Below the pieces are notes generated by a model. That model was not told the DNA's origin and did no database searches. It was given only the letters and a program-made list of their open reading frames with translations. The position numbers were made by a program, and so were the translations under genes. DNA of 40,000 nucleotides from Hydractinia symbiolongicarpus (Eukaryota > Cnidaria > Hydrozoa > Anthoathecata > Hydractiniidae), in contig NC_079888.1 in the NCBI RefSeq assembly GCF_029227915.1, forward strand, positions 7,540,001-7,580,000, given 5' to 3'. Shown in pieces: positions 7,174 through 16,509 of this stretch. Position 1 is the first letter of the stretch; each line of letters begins with the position of its first letter.

Positions 7174-7254
7174 GACGAGGTGGCCGAGTGGTTAAGGCGA
7201 TTGACTGCTAATCCATTGGGCTCTGCCCGCGTGGATTCGAATCCCACTTCGTCG
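7174..7254 (+). tRNA. tRNA-Ser(GCT), 81-nt, damaged, short unit 13
   Basis: G29T in the anticodon stem and G53A in the T stem and box B. Unit lacks Lys. Confidence 0.6.
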
Positions 7255-7261
7255 CACATTC

Positions 7262-7333
7262 GATTCTATGATGTAATGGTTAGCACTCTGGACTTTGAAC
7301 CCAGCGACTCGAGTTGAAATCTCGGTAGAACCT
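7262..7333 (+). pseudogene. tRNA-Gln, degenerate, unit 13
   Basis: G2A, G10A, T39C, T48C, C49T, C56G. Unlike other short units it keeps G29. Confidence 0.75.
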
Positions 7334-7558
7334 GATTTTCTTTTTGAACTCTGATTAAATCATTTGTTTAAGAAATGCGTGAGGAAGGGATGATTTTTCT
7401 AAAATGGTCTTGGACTTACGCAACAATTGACCACACCTAAGGTTACTTAAAATTGGGCGACTCGCGTAATCCTACTGTTTGGGCTGGTAAAAGGTTACGT
7501 GAGTCGAAACAGGTTCAGCAATGTTAGCTTTCCATAAAGTGGACGTGGTACAGAAACA

Positions 7559-7639
7559 GACGAAGTGGCCGAGTGGTTAAGGCGATGGACTGCTAATCCA
7601 TTGGGTTCTGCCAGCGTGGGTTCGAATCCCACTTCGTCG
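7559..7639 (+). tRNA. tRNA-Ser-GCT: tRNA-Ser(GCT), 81-nt, unit 14
   Basis: G6A turns the usual G-T acceptor wobble into A-T. Variable arm changed on both sides (gggt, gcca). Confidence 0.7.
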
Positions 7640-7646
7640 CACATTC

Positions 7647-7718
7647 GGTTCTATGATGTAATGGTTAGCACTCTGGACTTTGAACCCAGCGATCCGAGTT
7701 CAAATCTTGGTAGAACCT
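7647..7718 (+). tRNA. tRNA-Gln(TTG), weakened, unit 14
   Basis: G10A, T39C, C63T (wobble). Confidence 0.62.
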
Positions 7719-7924
7719 GACCTTCTTTTTGAATTCTGATTTAATCTTTTGTTTAAAGAAAACGTGAGGGAAAGGCTGATTTATTTAAAATTGACTAAGC
7801 CATATTTGAATGCTTGCAAGTCATTTCTTTAACATTTGCCAGGTTTATGGCAGAACTCATGCTTAGAGGAGAATTGGTGATTTCCACGGCGCGTTCGTAA
7901 TGCAATTAAAAGTGTATCAGAAAA

Positions 7925-7997
7925 CGCCCAACGTGGGGCTCGAACCCACGACCCTGAGATTAAGAGTCTCATGCTCTACCGACTGAGCTAGCCGGGC
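7925..7997 (-). tRNA. tRNA-Lys-CTT: tRNA-Lys(CTT), unit 14
   Basis: Consensus throughout, although the same unit has the 81-nt Ser and a G10A Gln. Confidence 0.95.
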
Positions 7998-8179
7998 TAA
8001 TTCGTTATTAGGTTCCGCCTTTAAAGCCGTCTTGGACTTACGCAACAATTGACCACACCTAAGGTTATTTAAAATTGGGGACTCGCGTAATCCTACTGTT
8101 TGGGCTGGGAAAAGGTTACGTGAGTCGAAACAGGTTCAGCAATGTTAGCTTTCCATAAAGTGGACGTCGTACAGAAACA

Positions 8180-8261
8180 GACGAGGTGGCCGAGTGGCTA
8201 AGGCGATGGACTGCTAATCCTTCGGGTTCTGCCCGCGTGGGTTCGAATCACATCTTCGTAG
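8180..8261 (+). tRNA. tRNA-Ser(GCT), ttcggg family, unit 15
   Basis: 82 nt. D-loop T to C, A42T, T44C, variable-arm gggt, C62A, and C72A, which opens the 1-72 pair. Confidence 0.65.
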
Positions 8262-8268
8262 CACATGC

Positions 8269-8340
8269 GTTTCTATGGTGTAATGGTTAGCACTCTGGAC
8301 TATAAATCCAGCAATCCGAGTTCAAATCTCGCTAGAACCT
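8269..8340 (+). pseudogene. tRNA-Gln body with Tyr anticodon ATA, unit 15
   Basis: Anticodon 8302-8304 is ATA, which would read UAU. G2T and G65C break acceptor and T stem; G45A. Family links suggest it came from a TTA copy by T34A. Confidence 0.7.
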
Positions 8341-8546
8341 GACCTTCTTTTTGAATTCTGATTTAATCTTTTGTTTAAAAAATACGTGAGGGAAAGGCTG
8401 ATTTATTTAAAATTGACTAAGCCATATTTGAATGCTTTCAAGTCATTTCTTCAACATTTGCCAGGTTTATGGCAGAACTCATGCTTAGAGGAGAATTGGT
8501 GATTTCCACGGCGCTTTGGTAATGCAATTAAAAGTGTATCAAAAAA

Positions 8547-8619
8547 CGCCCAACGTGGGGCTCGAACCCACGACCCTGAGATGAAGAGTCTCATGCCCTA
8601 CCGACTGAGCCAGCCGGTC
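8547..8619 (-). tRNA. tRNA-Lys(CTT), unit 15
   Basis: C2A (acceptor mismatch), A9G, A23G, A37C. Followed by a T6 stop. Confidence 0.68.
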
Positions 8620-8802
8620 TGATTCGTTATTAGGTTCCGCCATTAAAGCCGTCTTGGACTTACGAAACAATTGACCACACCTAAGATTACTTAAAATTGG
8701 GCCACTCGCGTAATCCTACTGCTTGGTGTAGTAAAATGTTACGTGAGTCGAAACAGGTTCAGAAATGTTAGCTTTCCATTAAGTAGACGTGGTACAGAAA
8801 CA

Positions 8803-8884
8803 GACGAGGTGGCCGAGTGGTTAAGGCGATGGACTGCTAATCCATTGGGCTCTGCCCGCGCGGGTTCGAATCCCATCTTCGTCG
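8803..8884 (+). tRNA. tRNA-Ser-GCT: tRNA-Ser(GCT), unit 16
   Basis: 82 nt; only T50C (50-64 mismatch). Same allele in units 17 and 31. Confidence 0.87.
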
Positions 8885-8891
8885 CACATTT

Positions 8892-8963
8892 GGTTCTATG
8901 GTGTAATGGTTAGCACTCTGGACTTTGAATCCAGCGATCCGAGTTCAACTCTCGGTAGAACCT
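8892..8963 (+). tRNA. tRNA-Gln-TTG: tRNA-Gln(TTG), unit 16
   Basis: Only A59C in the T loop; likely functional. Confidence 0.92.
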
Positions 8964-9169
8964 GACCTTCTTTTTGAATTTTGATTTAATCTTTTGTTTA
9001 AAGAAAACGTGAGGGAAAGGCTGATTTATTTAAAATTGACTAAGCCATATTTGAATGCTTTCAAGTCACTTCTTCAACATTTGTCAGGTTTATGGCAGAA
9101 CTCATGCTTAGAAGAGAATTGGTGATTTCCACGGCGCGTTCGTAATGCAATTAAAAGTGTATCAGAAAA

Positions 9170-9242
9170 CGCCCAACGTGGGGCTCGAACCCACGACCCT
9201 GAGATTAAGAGTCTCATGCTCTACCGACTAAGCTAGCCGGAC
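9170..9242 (-). tRNA. tRNA-Lys-CTT: tRNA-Lys(CTT), unit 16
   Basis: C2T and C13T only, both kept as G-T pairs. Confidence 0.9.
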
Positions 9243-9425
9243 TGATTCGTTATTAGGTTCCGCCATTAAAGCCGTCTTGGACTTACGAAACAATTGACCA
9301 CACCTAAGATTACTTAAAATTGGGCCACTCGCGTAATCCTACTGCTTGGTGTAGTAAAATGTTACGTGAGTCGAAACAGGTTCAGAAATGTTAGCTTTCC
9401 ATTAAGTAGACGTGGTACAGAAACA

Positions 9426-9507
9426 GACGAGGTGGCCGAGTGGTTAAGGCGATGGACTGCTAATCCATTGGGCTCTGCCCGCGCGGGTTCGAATCCCATC
9501 TTCGTCG
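9426..9507 (+). tRNA. tRNA-Ser-GCT: tRNA-Ser(GCT), unit 17
   Basis: 82 nt; T50C. The linker to Gln is ctcattt instead of cacattc. Confidence 0.86.
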
Positions 9508-9514
9508 CTCATTT

Positions 9515-9586
9515 GGTTCTATGGTGTAATGGTTAGCACTCTGGACATTGAATCCAGCGTTCCGAGTTCAACTCTCGGTAGAACCT
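9515..9586 (+). tRNA. tRNA-Gln(TTG) lacking T33, unit 17
   Basis: T33A in the anticodon loop, A46T, A59C. Stems intact; loss of U33 should hurt decoding. Confidence 0.72.
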
Positions 9587-9792
9587 GACCTTCTTTTTGA
9601 ATTTTGATTTAATCTTTTGTTTAAAGAAAACGTGAGGGAAAGGCTGATTTATTTAAAATTGACTAAGCCATATTTGAATGCTTTTAAGACACTTCTTCAA
9701 CATTTGTCAGGTTTATGGCAGAACTCATGCTTAGAAGAGAATTGGTAATTTCTAAGGCGCGTTGGTAATGCAATTAAGAGTGTATCAGAAAA

Positions 9793-9865
9793 CTCCCAAC
9801 GTGGGGCCCGAACCCACAACCCTACGATGAAGAGTCTCATGCTGTACCGACTGCGCTAGCCGGGC
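9793..9865 (-). pseudogene. tRNA-Lys(CTT), ccc-type, unit 17
   Basis: The eight family changes. Here the family Lys sits behind a Gln with normal C56, so the usual linkage is broken. Confidence 0.75.
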
Positions 9866-10048
9866 CGATTCGTTATTAGATTCCGCCGTTAAAGCCGTCT
9901 TGGACTTACGCAACAATTGACCACTCCTAAGATTACTTAAAATTGGGCCACTCGCGTAATCCTACTGTTTGAGCTGGTAAAAGGTTACGTGAGTCGAAAC
10001 AGGTTCAGCAATGTTGGCTTTCCATAAAGTAGACGTGGTACAGAAACA

Positions 10049-10129
10049 GACGAGGTGGCCGAGTTGGTAAGGCGATGAACTGCTAATCCATTGGGCTCTG
10101 CCTGCGTGGGTTCGAATCCCACTTCGTCG
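10049..10129 (+). tRNA. tRNA-Ser(GCT), 81-nt, short unit 18
   Basis: D loop gttggtaa, G30A, variable arm gcct. Unit lacks Lys. Confidence 0.65.
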
Positions 10130-10136
10130 CACATTC

Positions 10137-10208
10137 GGTTCTATGATGTAATGGTTAGCACTCTAGACTTTGAACCCAGCGATCCGAGTTGAAATCTCGG
10201 TAGAACCT
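10137..10208 (+). pseudogene. tRNA-Gln, degenerate, unit 18
   Basis: G10A, G29A, T39C, C56G: the standard short-unit haplotype. Confidence 0.78.
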
Positions 10209-10433
10209 GATTTTCTTTTTGAACTCTGATTAAATCATTTGTTTAGGAAATGCGTGAGGAAGGGATGATTTTTCTAAAATGGTCTTGGACTTGCGCAACA
10301 ATTGACCACACCTAAGGTTACTTAAAATTGGGCGACTCGCGTAATCCTACTGTTTGGGCTGGTAAAAAGTTACGTGAGTCGAAACAGGTTCAGCAATGTT
10401 AGCTTTCCATAAAGTGGACGTGGTACAGAAACA

Positions 10434-10514
10434 GACGAGGTGGCCGAGTGGTTAAGGCGATGGACTGCTAATCCATTGGGCTCTGCGCGCGTGGGTTCGA
10501 ATCCCACTTCGTCG
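10434..10514 (+). tRNA. tRNA-Ser-GCT: tRNA-Ser(GCT), 81-nt, unit 19
   Basis: Variable arm gcgc breaks one pair. Confidence 0.7.
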
Positions 10515-10521
10515 CACATTC

Positions 10522-10593
10522 GGTTCTATGATGTAATGGTTAGCACTCTGGACTTTGAACCCAGCCATCCGAGTTCAAATCTCGGTAGAACCT
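10522..10593 (+). tRNA. tRNA-Gln(TTG), weakened, unit 19
   Basis: G10A, T39C, G45C. Confidence 0.62.
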
Positions 10594-10799
10594 GATTTTC
10601 TTTTTGAATTTTGATTTAATCTTTTGTTTAAAGAAAACGTGAGGGAAAGGCTGATTTATTTAAAATTGACTAAGCCATATTTGAATGCTTTCAAGTCACT
10701 TCTTCAAAATTTGTCAGGTTTATGGCAGAACTCCTGCTTAGAAGAGAATTGGTGATTTCCACGGCGCGTTCGTAATGCAATTAAAAGTGTATCAGAAAA

Positions 10800-10872
10800 C
10801 GCCCAACGTGGGGCTCGAACCCACGACCCTGAGATTAAGAGTCGCATGCTATACCGACTAAGCTAGCCGGAC
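10800..10872 (-). pseudogene. tRNA-Lys(CTT), weakened, unit 19
   Basis: C2T, C13T, G22T, A29C: the 13-22 and 29-41 pairs are lost. Confidence 0.6.
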
Positions 10873-11055
10873 TGATTCGTTATTAGGTTCCGCCATTAAA
10901 GCCGTCTTGGACTTACGCAACAATTGACCACACCTAAGGTTACTTATAATTGGGCGACTCGCGTAATCCTACTGTTTGGGCTGGTAAAAGGTTACGTGAG
11001 TCGAAACAGGTTCAGCAATGTTAGCTTTCCATAAAGTGGACGTGGTACAGAAACA

Positions 11056-11137
11056 GACGAGGTGGCCGAGTGGTTAAGGCGATGGACTGCTAATCCATTG
11101 GGCTCTGCCCGCGTGGGTTCGAATCCCATCTTCGTCG
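11056..11137 (+). tRNA. tRNA-Ser-GCT: tRNA-Ser(GCT), unit 20
   Basis: Consensus, 82 nt. Confidence 0.95.
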
Positions 11138-11144
11138 CACATTC

Positions 11145-11216
11145 GGTTCTTTGGTGTAATGGTTAGCACTCTGGACTTTGAATCCAGCGATCCGAGTTTA
11201 AATCTCGGTAGAACCT
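11145..11216 (+). tRNA. tRNA-Gln(TTG), A7T/C56T, unit 20
   Basis: Acceptor pair 7-66 and box B C56 lost. Confidence 0.6.
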
Positions 11217-11422
11217 GACCTTCTTTTTGAATTCTGATTTAATCTTTTGTTTATAAAAAACGTGAGGGAAAGGCTGATTTATTTAAAATTGACTAAGCCA
11301 TATTTGAATGCTTTCAAGACATTTCTTCAAAATTTGCCAGGTTTATGGCAGAACTCATGCTTAGAGGGGAATTGGTGATTTCCAAGGCGCGTTGGTAATG
11401 CAATTAAAAGTGTATCAGAAAA

Positions 11423-11495
11423 CTCCCAACGTGGGGCCCGAACCCACAACCTTACGATGAAGAGCCTCATGCTGTACCGACTGCGCTAGCCGGGC
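11423..11495 (-). pseudogene. tRNA-Lys(CTT), ccc-type, unit 20
   Basis: Family changes plus A31G and G44A. Confidence 0.75.
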
Positions 11496-11678
11496 CGATT
11501 CGTTATTAGATTCCGCCGTTAAAGCCGTCTTGGACTTACGCAACAATTGACCACGCCTAAGATTACTTAAAATTGGGCCACTCGCGTAATCCTACTGTTT
11601 GAGCTGGTAAAAGGTTACGTGAGTTGAAACAGGTTCAGCAATGTTGGCTTTCCATAAAGTAGACGTGGTACAGAAACA

Positions 11679-11759
11679 GACGAGGTGGCCGAGTGGTTAA
11701 GGCGATGGACTGCTAATCCATTGGGCTCTGCCTGCGTGGGTTCGAATCCCACTTCGTCG
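11679..11759 (+). tRNA. tRNA-Ser-GCT: tRNA-Ser(GCT), 81-nt, unit 21
   Basis: Variable arm gcct is the only extra change. Confidence 0.74.
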
Positions 11760-11766
11760 CACATTT

Positions 11767-11838
11767 GGTTCTATGATGTAATGGTTAGCACTCTAGACTT
11801 TGAACCCAGCCATCCGAGTTCAAATCTCGGTAGAACCT
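11767..11838 (+). tRNA. tRNA-Gln(TTG), weakened, unit 21
   Basis: G10A, G29A, T39C, G45C; box B intact. Confidence 0.58.
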
Positions 11839-12043
11839 GATTTTCTTTTTGAACTCTGACTTAATCATTTGTTTAAGAAATGCGTGAGGAAGGGATGATT
11901 TATCTAAAATTGACTACGCCATATTTGAATGCTTTCAAGTCATTTCTTCAACATTTGCCAGGTCTATGGCGGAACTCATGCTTGGAGGAGAATTGGTGAT
12001 TTCCACGGCGCGTTCGTAACGCAATACAAAGTCTATCAGAAAA

Positions 12044-12116
12044 CGCCGAACGTGGGGCTCGAACTCACGACACTGAGATTAAGAGACTCATGCTCTACCG
12101 CCTGAGCTAGCCGGGC
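12044..12116 (-). pseudogene. tRNA-Lys(CTT), G69C type, unit 21
   Basis: T16G, A31T, G45T, G52A, G69C: mismatches in anticodon, T and acceptor stems. Shared by units 26, 36 and 39. Confidence 0.68.
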
Positions 12117-12299
12117 TGATTCATTTTCAGGTGCCGCCACTAAGGCCGTCTTGGACTTACGCAACAATTGACCACACCTAAGGTTACTTAAAATTGGGCC
12201 ACTCGCGTAATCCTACTGTTTGGGCTGGTAAAAGGTTACGTGAGTCGAAACAGGTTCAGCAATGTTAGCTTTCCATAAAGTAGACGTGGTAGAGAAACT

Positions 12300-12381
12300 G
12301 ACGAGGTGGCCGAGTGGTTAAGGCGATGGACTGCTAATCCATTGGGCTCTGCCCGCGTGGGTTTTAATCCCATCTACGTCG
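12300..12381 (+). pseudogene. tRNA-Ser(GCT), box B mutant, unit 22
   Basis: 82 nt. C56T and G57T destroy box B; T68A opens acceptor pair 5-68. Confidence 0.72.
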
Positions 12382-12388
12382 CACATTC

Positions 12389-12460
12389 GGTTCTATGGTG
12401 TAATGGTTAGCATTCTGGACTTTGAATCCAGCGATCCCAGTTCAAATCTCGGTAGAACCT
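12389..12460 (+). tRNA. tRNA-Gln(TTG), weakened, unit 22
   Basis: C25T (wobble) and G51C (T-stem mismatch). Its stop is a T7 run at 12465-12471, the longest after any Gln. Confidence 0.7.
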
Positions 12461-12464
12461 GACC

Positions 12465-12471
12465 TTTTTTT
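12465..12471 (+). terminator. T7 stop after Gln, unit 22
   Basis: gacctttttttcg replaces the usual gaccttctttttg; repeated in unit 27. Confidence 0.85.
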
Positions 12472-12667
12472 CGAATTCTTATTTAATCTTTTGTTTAAAA
12501 AATACGTGAGTGAAAGGCTGATTTATCTAAAATTGACAAAGCCATATTTTAATGCTTTCAAGTCATTTCTTCAACTTTTGCCAAGTTTATGGCACCACTC
12601 ATGCTTAGAAGGAGACTTGGTGATTCCCATGGCGCGTTCGTAATGCAATCCAAAGTCTATCAGAAAA

Positions 12668-12740
12668 AGCCCAACGTGGGGCTCGAACCCACGACCCTGA
12701 GATTAAGAGTCTCATACTTTACCGACTGTGCTAGCCGGGT
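12668..12740 (-). pseudogene. tRNA-Lys(CTT), degenerate, unit 22
   Basis: G1A, T12A, G22A, C25T and discriminator T: 1-72 and most of the D stem are lost. Confidence 0.72.
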
Positions 12741-12923
12741 TGATTCGTTTTTAGGTGCCGCCACTAAAACCGTCCTGGACTTACGCAACAATTGACCACA
12801 CCTAAAATTACTTAAAATTGGGTCGCTTGCGTACTCCTACTGTTTGGGCTGGTAAAATGTCACGTGAGTCGAAACAGGTTCAGCAATGTTAGCTTTCCAT
12901 AAAGTAGACGTGGTACAGAAACA

Positions 12924-13004
12924 GACGAGGTGGCCGAGTTGGTAAGGCGATGAACTGCTAATCCATTGGGCTCTGCCTGCGTGGGTTCGAATCCCACTTC
13001 GTCG
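12924..13004 (+). tRNA. tRNA-Ser(GCT), 81-nt, short unit 23
   Basis: D loop gttggtaa, G30A, variable arm gcct, as unit 18. Unit lacks Lys. Confidence 0.65.
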
Positions 13005-13011
13005 CACATTC

Positions 13012-13083
13012 GGTTCTATGATGTAATGGTTAGCACTCTAGACTTTGAACCCAGCGATCCGAGTTGAAATCTCGGTAGAACCT
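13012..13083 (+). pseudogene. tRNA-Gln, degenerate, unit 23
   Basis: G10A, G29A, T39C, C56G. Confidence 0.78.
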
Positions 13084-13308
13084 GATTTTCTTTTTGAACT
13101 CTGATTAAATCATTTGTTTAGGAAATGCGTGAGGAAGGGATGATTTTTCTAAAATGGTCTTGGACTTGCGCAACAATTGACCACACCTAAGGTTACTTAA
13201 AATTGGGCGACTCGCGTAATCCTACTGTTTGGGCTGGTAAAAAGTTACGTGAGTCGAAACAGGTTCAGCAATGTTAGCTTTCCATAAAGTGGACGTGGTA
13301 CAGAAACA

Positions 13309-13389
13309 GACGAGGTGGCCGAGTGGTTAAGGCGATGGACTGCTAATCCATTGGGCTCTGCGCGCGTGGGTTCGAATCCCACTTCGTCG
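13309..13389 (+). tRNA. tRNA-Ser-GCT: tRNA-Ser(GCT), 81-nt, unit 24
   Basis: Variable arm gcgc, as unit 19. Confidence 0.7.
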
Positions 13390-13396
13390 CACATTC

Positions 13397-13468
13397 GGTT
13401 CTATGATGTAATGGTTAGCAATCTGGACTTTGAACCCAGCCATCCGAGTTCAAATCTCGGTAGAACCT
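13397..13468 (+). tRNA. tRNA-Gln(TTG), weakened, unit 24
   Basis: G10A, C25A, T39C, G45C; C25A is new compared with unit 19. Confidence 0.58.
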
Positions 13469-13674
13469 GATTTTCTTTTTGAATTTTGATTTAATCTTTT
13501 GTTTAAAGAAAACGTGAGGGAAAGGCTGATTTATTTAAAATTGACTAAGCCATATTTGAATGCTTTCAAGTCACTTCTTCAAAATTTGTCAGGTTTATGG
13601 CAGAACTCCTGCTTAGAAGAGAATTGGTGATTTCCACGGCGCGTTCGTAATGCAATTAAAAGTGTATCAGAAAA

Positions 13675-13747
13675 CGCCCAACGTGGGGCTCGAACCCACG
13701 ACCCTGAGATTAAGAGTCGCATGCTATACCGACTAAGCTAGCCGGAC
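13675..13747 (-). pseudogene. tRNA-Lys(CTT), weakened, unit 24
   Basis: C2T, C13T, G22T, A29C, as unit 19. Confidence 0.6.
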
Positions 13748-13930
13748 TGATTCGTTATTAGGTTCCGCCATTAAAGCCGTCTTGGACTTACGCAACAATT
13801 GACCACACCTAAGGTTACTTATAATTGGGCGACTCGCGTAATCCTACTGCTTGGGCTGGTAAAAGGTTACGTGAGTCGAAACAGGTTCAGCAATGTTAGC
13901 TTTCCATAAAGTGGACGTGGTACAGAAACA

Positions 13931-14012
13931 GACGAGGTGGCCGAGATGTTAAGGCGATGGACTGCTAATCCATTGGGCTCTGCCCGCGTGGGTTCGAATC
14001 CCATCTTCGTCG
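13931..14012 (+). tRNA. tRNA-Ser(GCT), D-loop mutant, unit 25
   Basis: 82 nt. T16A and G18T in the D loop; conserved G18 and box A are damaged. The sister copy, unit 20, is consensus. Confidence 0.72.
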
Positions 14013-14019
14013 CACATTC

Positions 14020-14091
14020 GGTTCTTTGGTGTAATGGTTAGCACTCTGGACTTTGAATCCAGCGATCCGAGTTTAAATCTCGGTAGAACCT
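14020..14091 (+). tRNA. tRNA-Gln(TTG), A7T/C56T, unit 25
   Basis: Same two changes as unit 20. Confidence 0.6.
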
Positions 14092-14297
14092 GACCTTCTT
14101 TTTGAATTCTGATTTAATCTTTTGTTTATAAAAAACGTGAGGGAAAGGCTGATTTATTTAAAATTGACTAAGCCATATTTGAATGCTTTCAAGACATTTC
14201 TTCAAAATTTGCCAGGTTTATGGCAGAACTCATGCTTAGAGGGGAATTGGTGATTTCTAAGGCGCGTTGGTAATGCAATTAAAAGTGTATCAGAAAA

Positions 14298-14370
14298 CTC
14301 CCAACGTGGGGCCCGAACCCACAACCTTACGATGAAGAGCCTCATGCTGTACCGACTGCGCTAGCCGGGC
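14298..14370 (-). pseudogene. tRNA-Lys(CTT), ccc-type, unit 25
   Basis: Family changes plus A31G and G44A, as unit 20. Confidence 0.75.
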
Positions 14371-14553
14371 CGATTCGTTATTAGATTCCGCCGTTAAAGC
14401 CGTCTTGGACTTACGCAACAATTGACCACGCCTAAGATTACTTAAAATTGGGCCACTCGCGTAATCCTACTGTTTGAGGTGGTAAAAGGTTACGTGAGTT
14501 GAAACAGGTTCAGCAATGTTGGCTTTCCATAAAGTAGACGTGGTACAGAAACA

Positions 14554-14634
14554 GACGAGGTGGCCGAGTGGTTAAGGCGATGGACTGCTAATCCATTGGG
14601 CTCTGCCTGCGTGGGTTCGAATCCCACTTCGTCG
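14554..14634 (+). tRNA. tRNA-Ser-GCT: tRNA-Ser(GCT), 81-nt, unit 26
   Basis: Variable arm gcct only. Confidence 0.74.
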
Positions 14635-14641
14635 CACATTC

Positions 14642-14713
14642 GGTTCTATGATGTAATGGTTAGCACTCTAGACTTTGAACCCAGCGATCCGAGTTCAAAT
14701 CTCGGTAGAACCT
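14642..14713 (+). tRNA. tRNA-Gln(TTG), weakened, unit 26
   Basis: G10A, G29A, T39C; lacks the G45C of its sister copy, unit 21. Confidence 0.6.
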
Positions 14714-14918
14714 GATTTTCTTTTTGAACTCTGACTTAATCATTTGTTTAAGAAATGCGTGAGGAAGGGATGATTTATCTAAAATTGACTACGCCATATT
14801 TGAATGCTTTCAAGTCATTTCTTCAACATTTGCCAGGTCTATGGCGGAACTCATGCTTAGAGGAGAATTGGTGATTTCCACGGCGCGTTCGTAACGCAAT
14901 ACAAAGTCTATCAGAAAA

Positions 14919-14991
14919 CGCCGAACGTGGGGCTCGAACTCACGACACTGAGATTAAGAGACTCATGCTCTACCGCCTGAGCTAGCCGGGC
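14919..14991 (-). pseudogene. tRNA-Lys(CTT), G69C type, unit 26
   Basis: Same changes as unit 21. Confidence 0.68.
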
Positions 14992-15174
14992 TGATTCATT
15001 TTCAGGTGCCGCCACTAAGGCCGTCTTGGACTTACGCAACAATTGACCACACCTAAGGTTACTTAAAATTGGGCCACTCGCGTAATCCTACTGTTTGGGC
15101 TGGTAAAAGGTTACGTGAGTCGAAACAGGTTCAGCAATGTTAGCTTTCCATAAAGTAGACGTGGTAGAGAAACT

Positions 15175-15256
15175 GACGAGGTGGCCGAGTGGTTAAGGCG
15201 ATGGACTGCTAATCCATTGGGCTCTGCCCGCGTGGGTTTTAATCCCATCTACGTCG
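15175..15256 (+). pseudogene. tRNA-Ser(GCT), box B mutant, unit 27
   Basis: C56T, G57T, T68A; identical in gene sequence to unit 22. Confidence 0.72.
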
Positions 15257-15263
15257 CACATTC

Positions 15264-15335
15264 GGTTCTATGGTGTAATGGTTAGCATTCTGGACTTTGA
15301 ATCCAGCGATCCCAGTTCAAATCTCGGTAGAACCT
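15264..15335 (+). tRNA. tRNA-Gln(TTG), weakened, unit 27
   Basis: C25T, G51C; T7 stop at 15340-15346. Confidence 0.7.
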
Positions 15336-15542
15336 GACCTTTTTTTCGAATTCTTATTTAATCTTTTGTTTAAAAAATACGTGAGTGAAAGGCTGATTTA
15401 TCTAAAATTGACAAAGCCATATTTTAATGCTTTCAAGTCATTTCTTCAACTTTTGCCAAGTTTATGGCACCACTCATGCTTAGAAGGAGACTTGGTGATT
15501 CCCATGGCGCGTTCGTAATGCAATCCAAAGTCTATCAGAAAA

Positions 15543-15615
15543 AGCCCAACGTGGGGCTCGAACCCACGACCCTGAGATTAAGAGTCTCATACTTTACCGA
15601 CTGTGCTAGCCGGGT
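15543..15615 (-). pseudogene. tRNA-Lys(CTT), degenerate, unit 27
   Basis: G1A, T12A, G22A, C25T, discriminator T, as unit 22. Confidence 0.72.
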
Positions 15616-15798
15616 TGATTCGTTTTTAGGTGCCGCCACTAAAACCGTCCTGGACTTACGCAACAATTGACCACACCTAAAATTACTTAAAATTGGGTCG
15701 CTCGCGTACTCCTACTGTTTGGGCTGGTAAAATGTCACGTGAGTCGAAACAGGTTCAGCAATGTTAGCTTTCCATAAAGTAGAAGTGGTACAGAAACA

Positions 15799-15880
15799 GA
15801 CGAGGTGGCCGAGTGGTTAAGGCGATGGACTGCTAATCCATTGGGCTCTGCCCGCGTGGGTTCCAATCCCATCTTCGTCG
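15799..15880 (+). tRNA. tRNA-Ser-GCT: tRNA-Ser(GCT), unit 28
   Basis: 82 nt; G57C in the T loop and box B is the only change. Confidence 0.83.
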
Positions 15881-15887
15881 CACATTC

Positions 15888-15959
15888 GGTTCTATGCTGT
15901 AATGGTTAGCACTCTGGACTTTGAATCCAGCGATCCGAGTTCAAATCTCGGTAGAACCT
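15888..15959 (+). tRNA. tRNA-Gln-TTG: tRNA-Gln(TTG), unit 28
   Basis: G10C only (D-stem pair 10-25 and box A). The stop is T4 here (ttcatttt). Confidence 0.8.
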
Positions 15960-16164
15960 GACTTTCATTTTGAACTCTGACTTAATCATTTGTTTAAGAA
16001 ATGCGTGAGGAAGGGATGATTTATCTAAAATTGACTAAGCCATATTTGAATGCTTTCAAGTCATTTCTTCAACATTTGCCAGGTTTATGTCAGAACTCAT
16101 GCGTAGAGGAGAATTGATGATCTCCACGGCGCGTTCGTAATGCAATCCAAAGTCTATCAGAAAA

Positions 16165-16237
16165 TGCCCAACGTGGGGTTCGAACCCATGACCCTGAGAT
16201 TAAGAGTCTCATGCTCTACCGACTGAGCTAACCGGGC
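16165..16237 (-). tRNA. tRNA-Lys-CTT: tRNA-Lys(CTT), unit 28
   Basis: C7T (wobble), G49A (one T-stem mismatch), G59A, discriminator A73 instead of G. Confidence 0.78.
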
Positions 16238-16420
16238 TGATTCGTTATTAGGTTCCGCCATTAAAGCCGTCTTGGACTTACGCAACAATTGACCACACCT
16301 AAGATTACTTAAAATTGGGCCACTCGCGTAATCCTACTGTTTCGGCTGGTTAAAGGTTACGTGAGTCGAAACAGGTTCAGCAATGTTAGCTTTCCATAAA
16401 GTAGACGTGGTGCAGAAACA

Positions 16421-16502
16421 GACGAGGTGGCCGAGTGGTTAAGGCGATGGACTGCTAATCCATTGGGCTCTGCCCGCGTGGGTTCGAATCCCATCTTCGT
16501 CG
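16421..16502 (+). tRNA. tRNA-Ser-GCT: tRNA-Ser(GCT), unit 29
   Basis: Consensus, 82 nt. Confidence 0.95.
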
Positions 16503-16509
16503 CACATTC

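Larger units (their letters stand above)
10049..12923. repeat. 2,875-bp higher-order block, copy 1 (units 18-22)
   Basis: Five units (385, 622, 623, 621, 624 bp). All Ser, Gln and Lys starts recur exactly 2,875 bp later, with the same private variants. Confidence 0.92.
12924..15798. repeat. 2,875-bp higher-order block, copy 2 (units 23-27)
   Basis: Near-identical to 10049-12923. By eye the copies differ by scattered single bases, e.g. Ser of unit 25 (D loop) and the spacer base in tccaagg/tctaagg. Confidence 0.92.

Noticed and set aside
12422-12643. 73-codon plus-strand frame, duplicated at 15297
   Set aside because: Starts inside tRNA-Gln and crosses the AT-rich spacer. The second copy is explained by the 2,875-bp block duplication.
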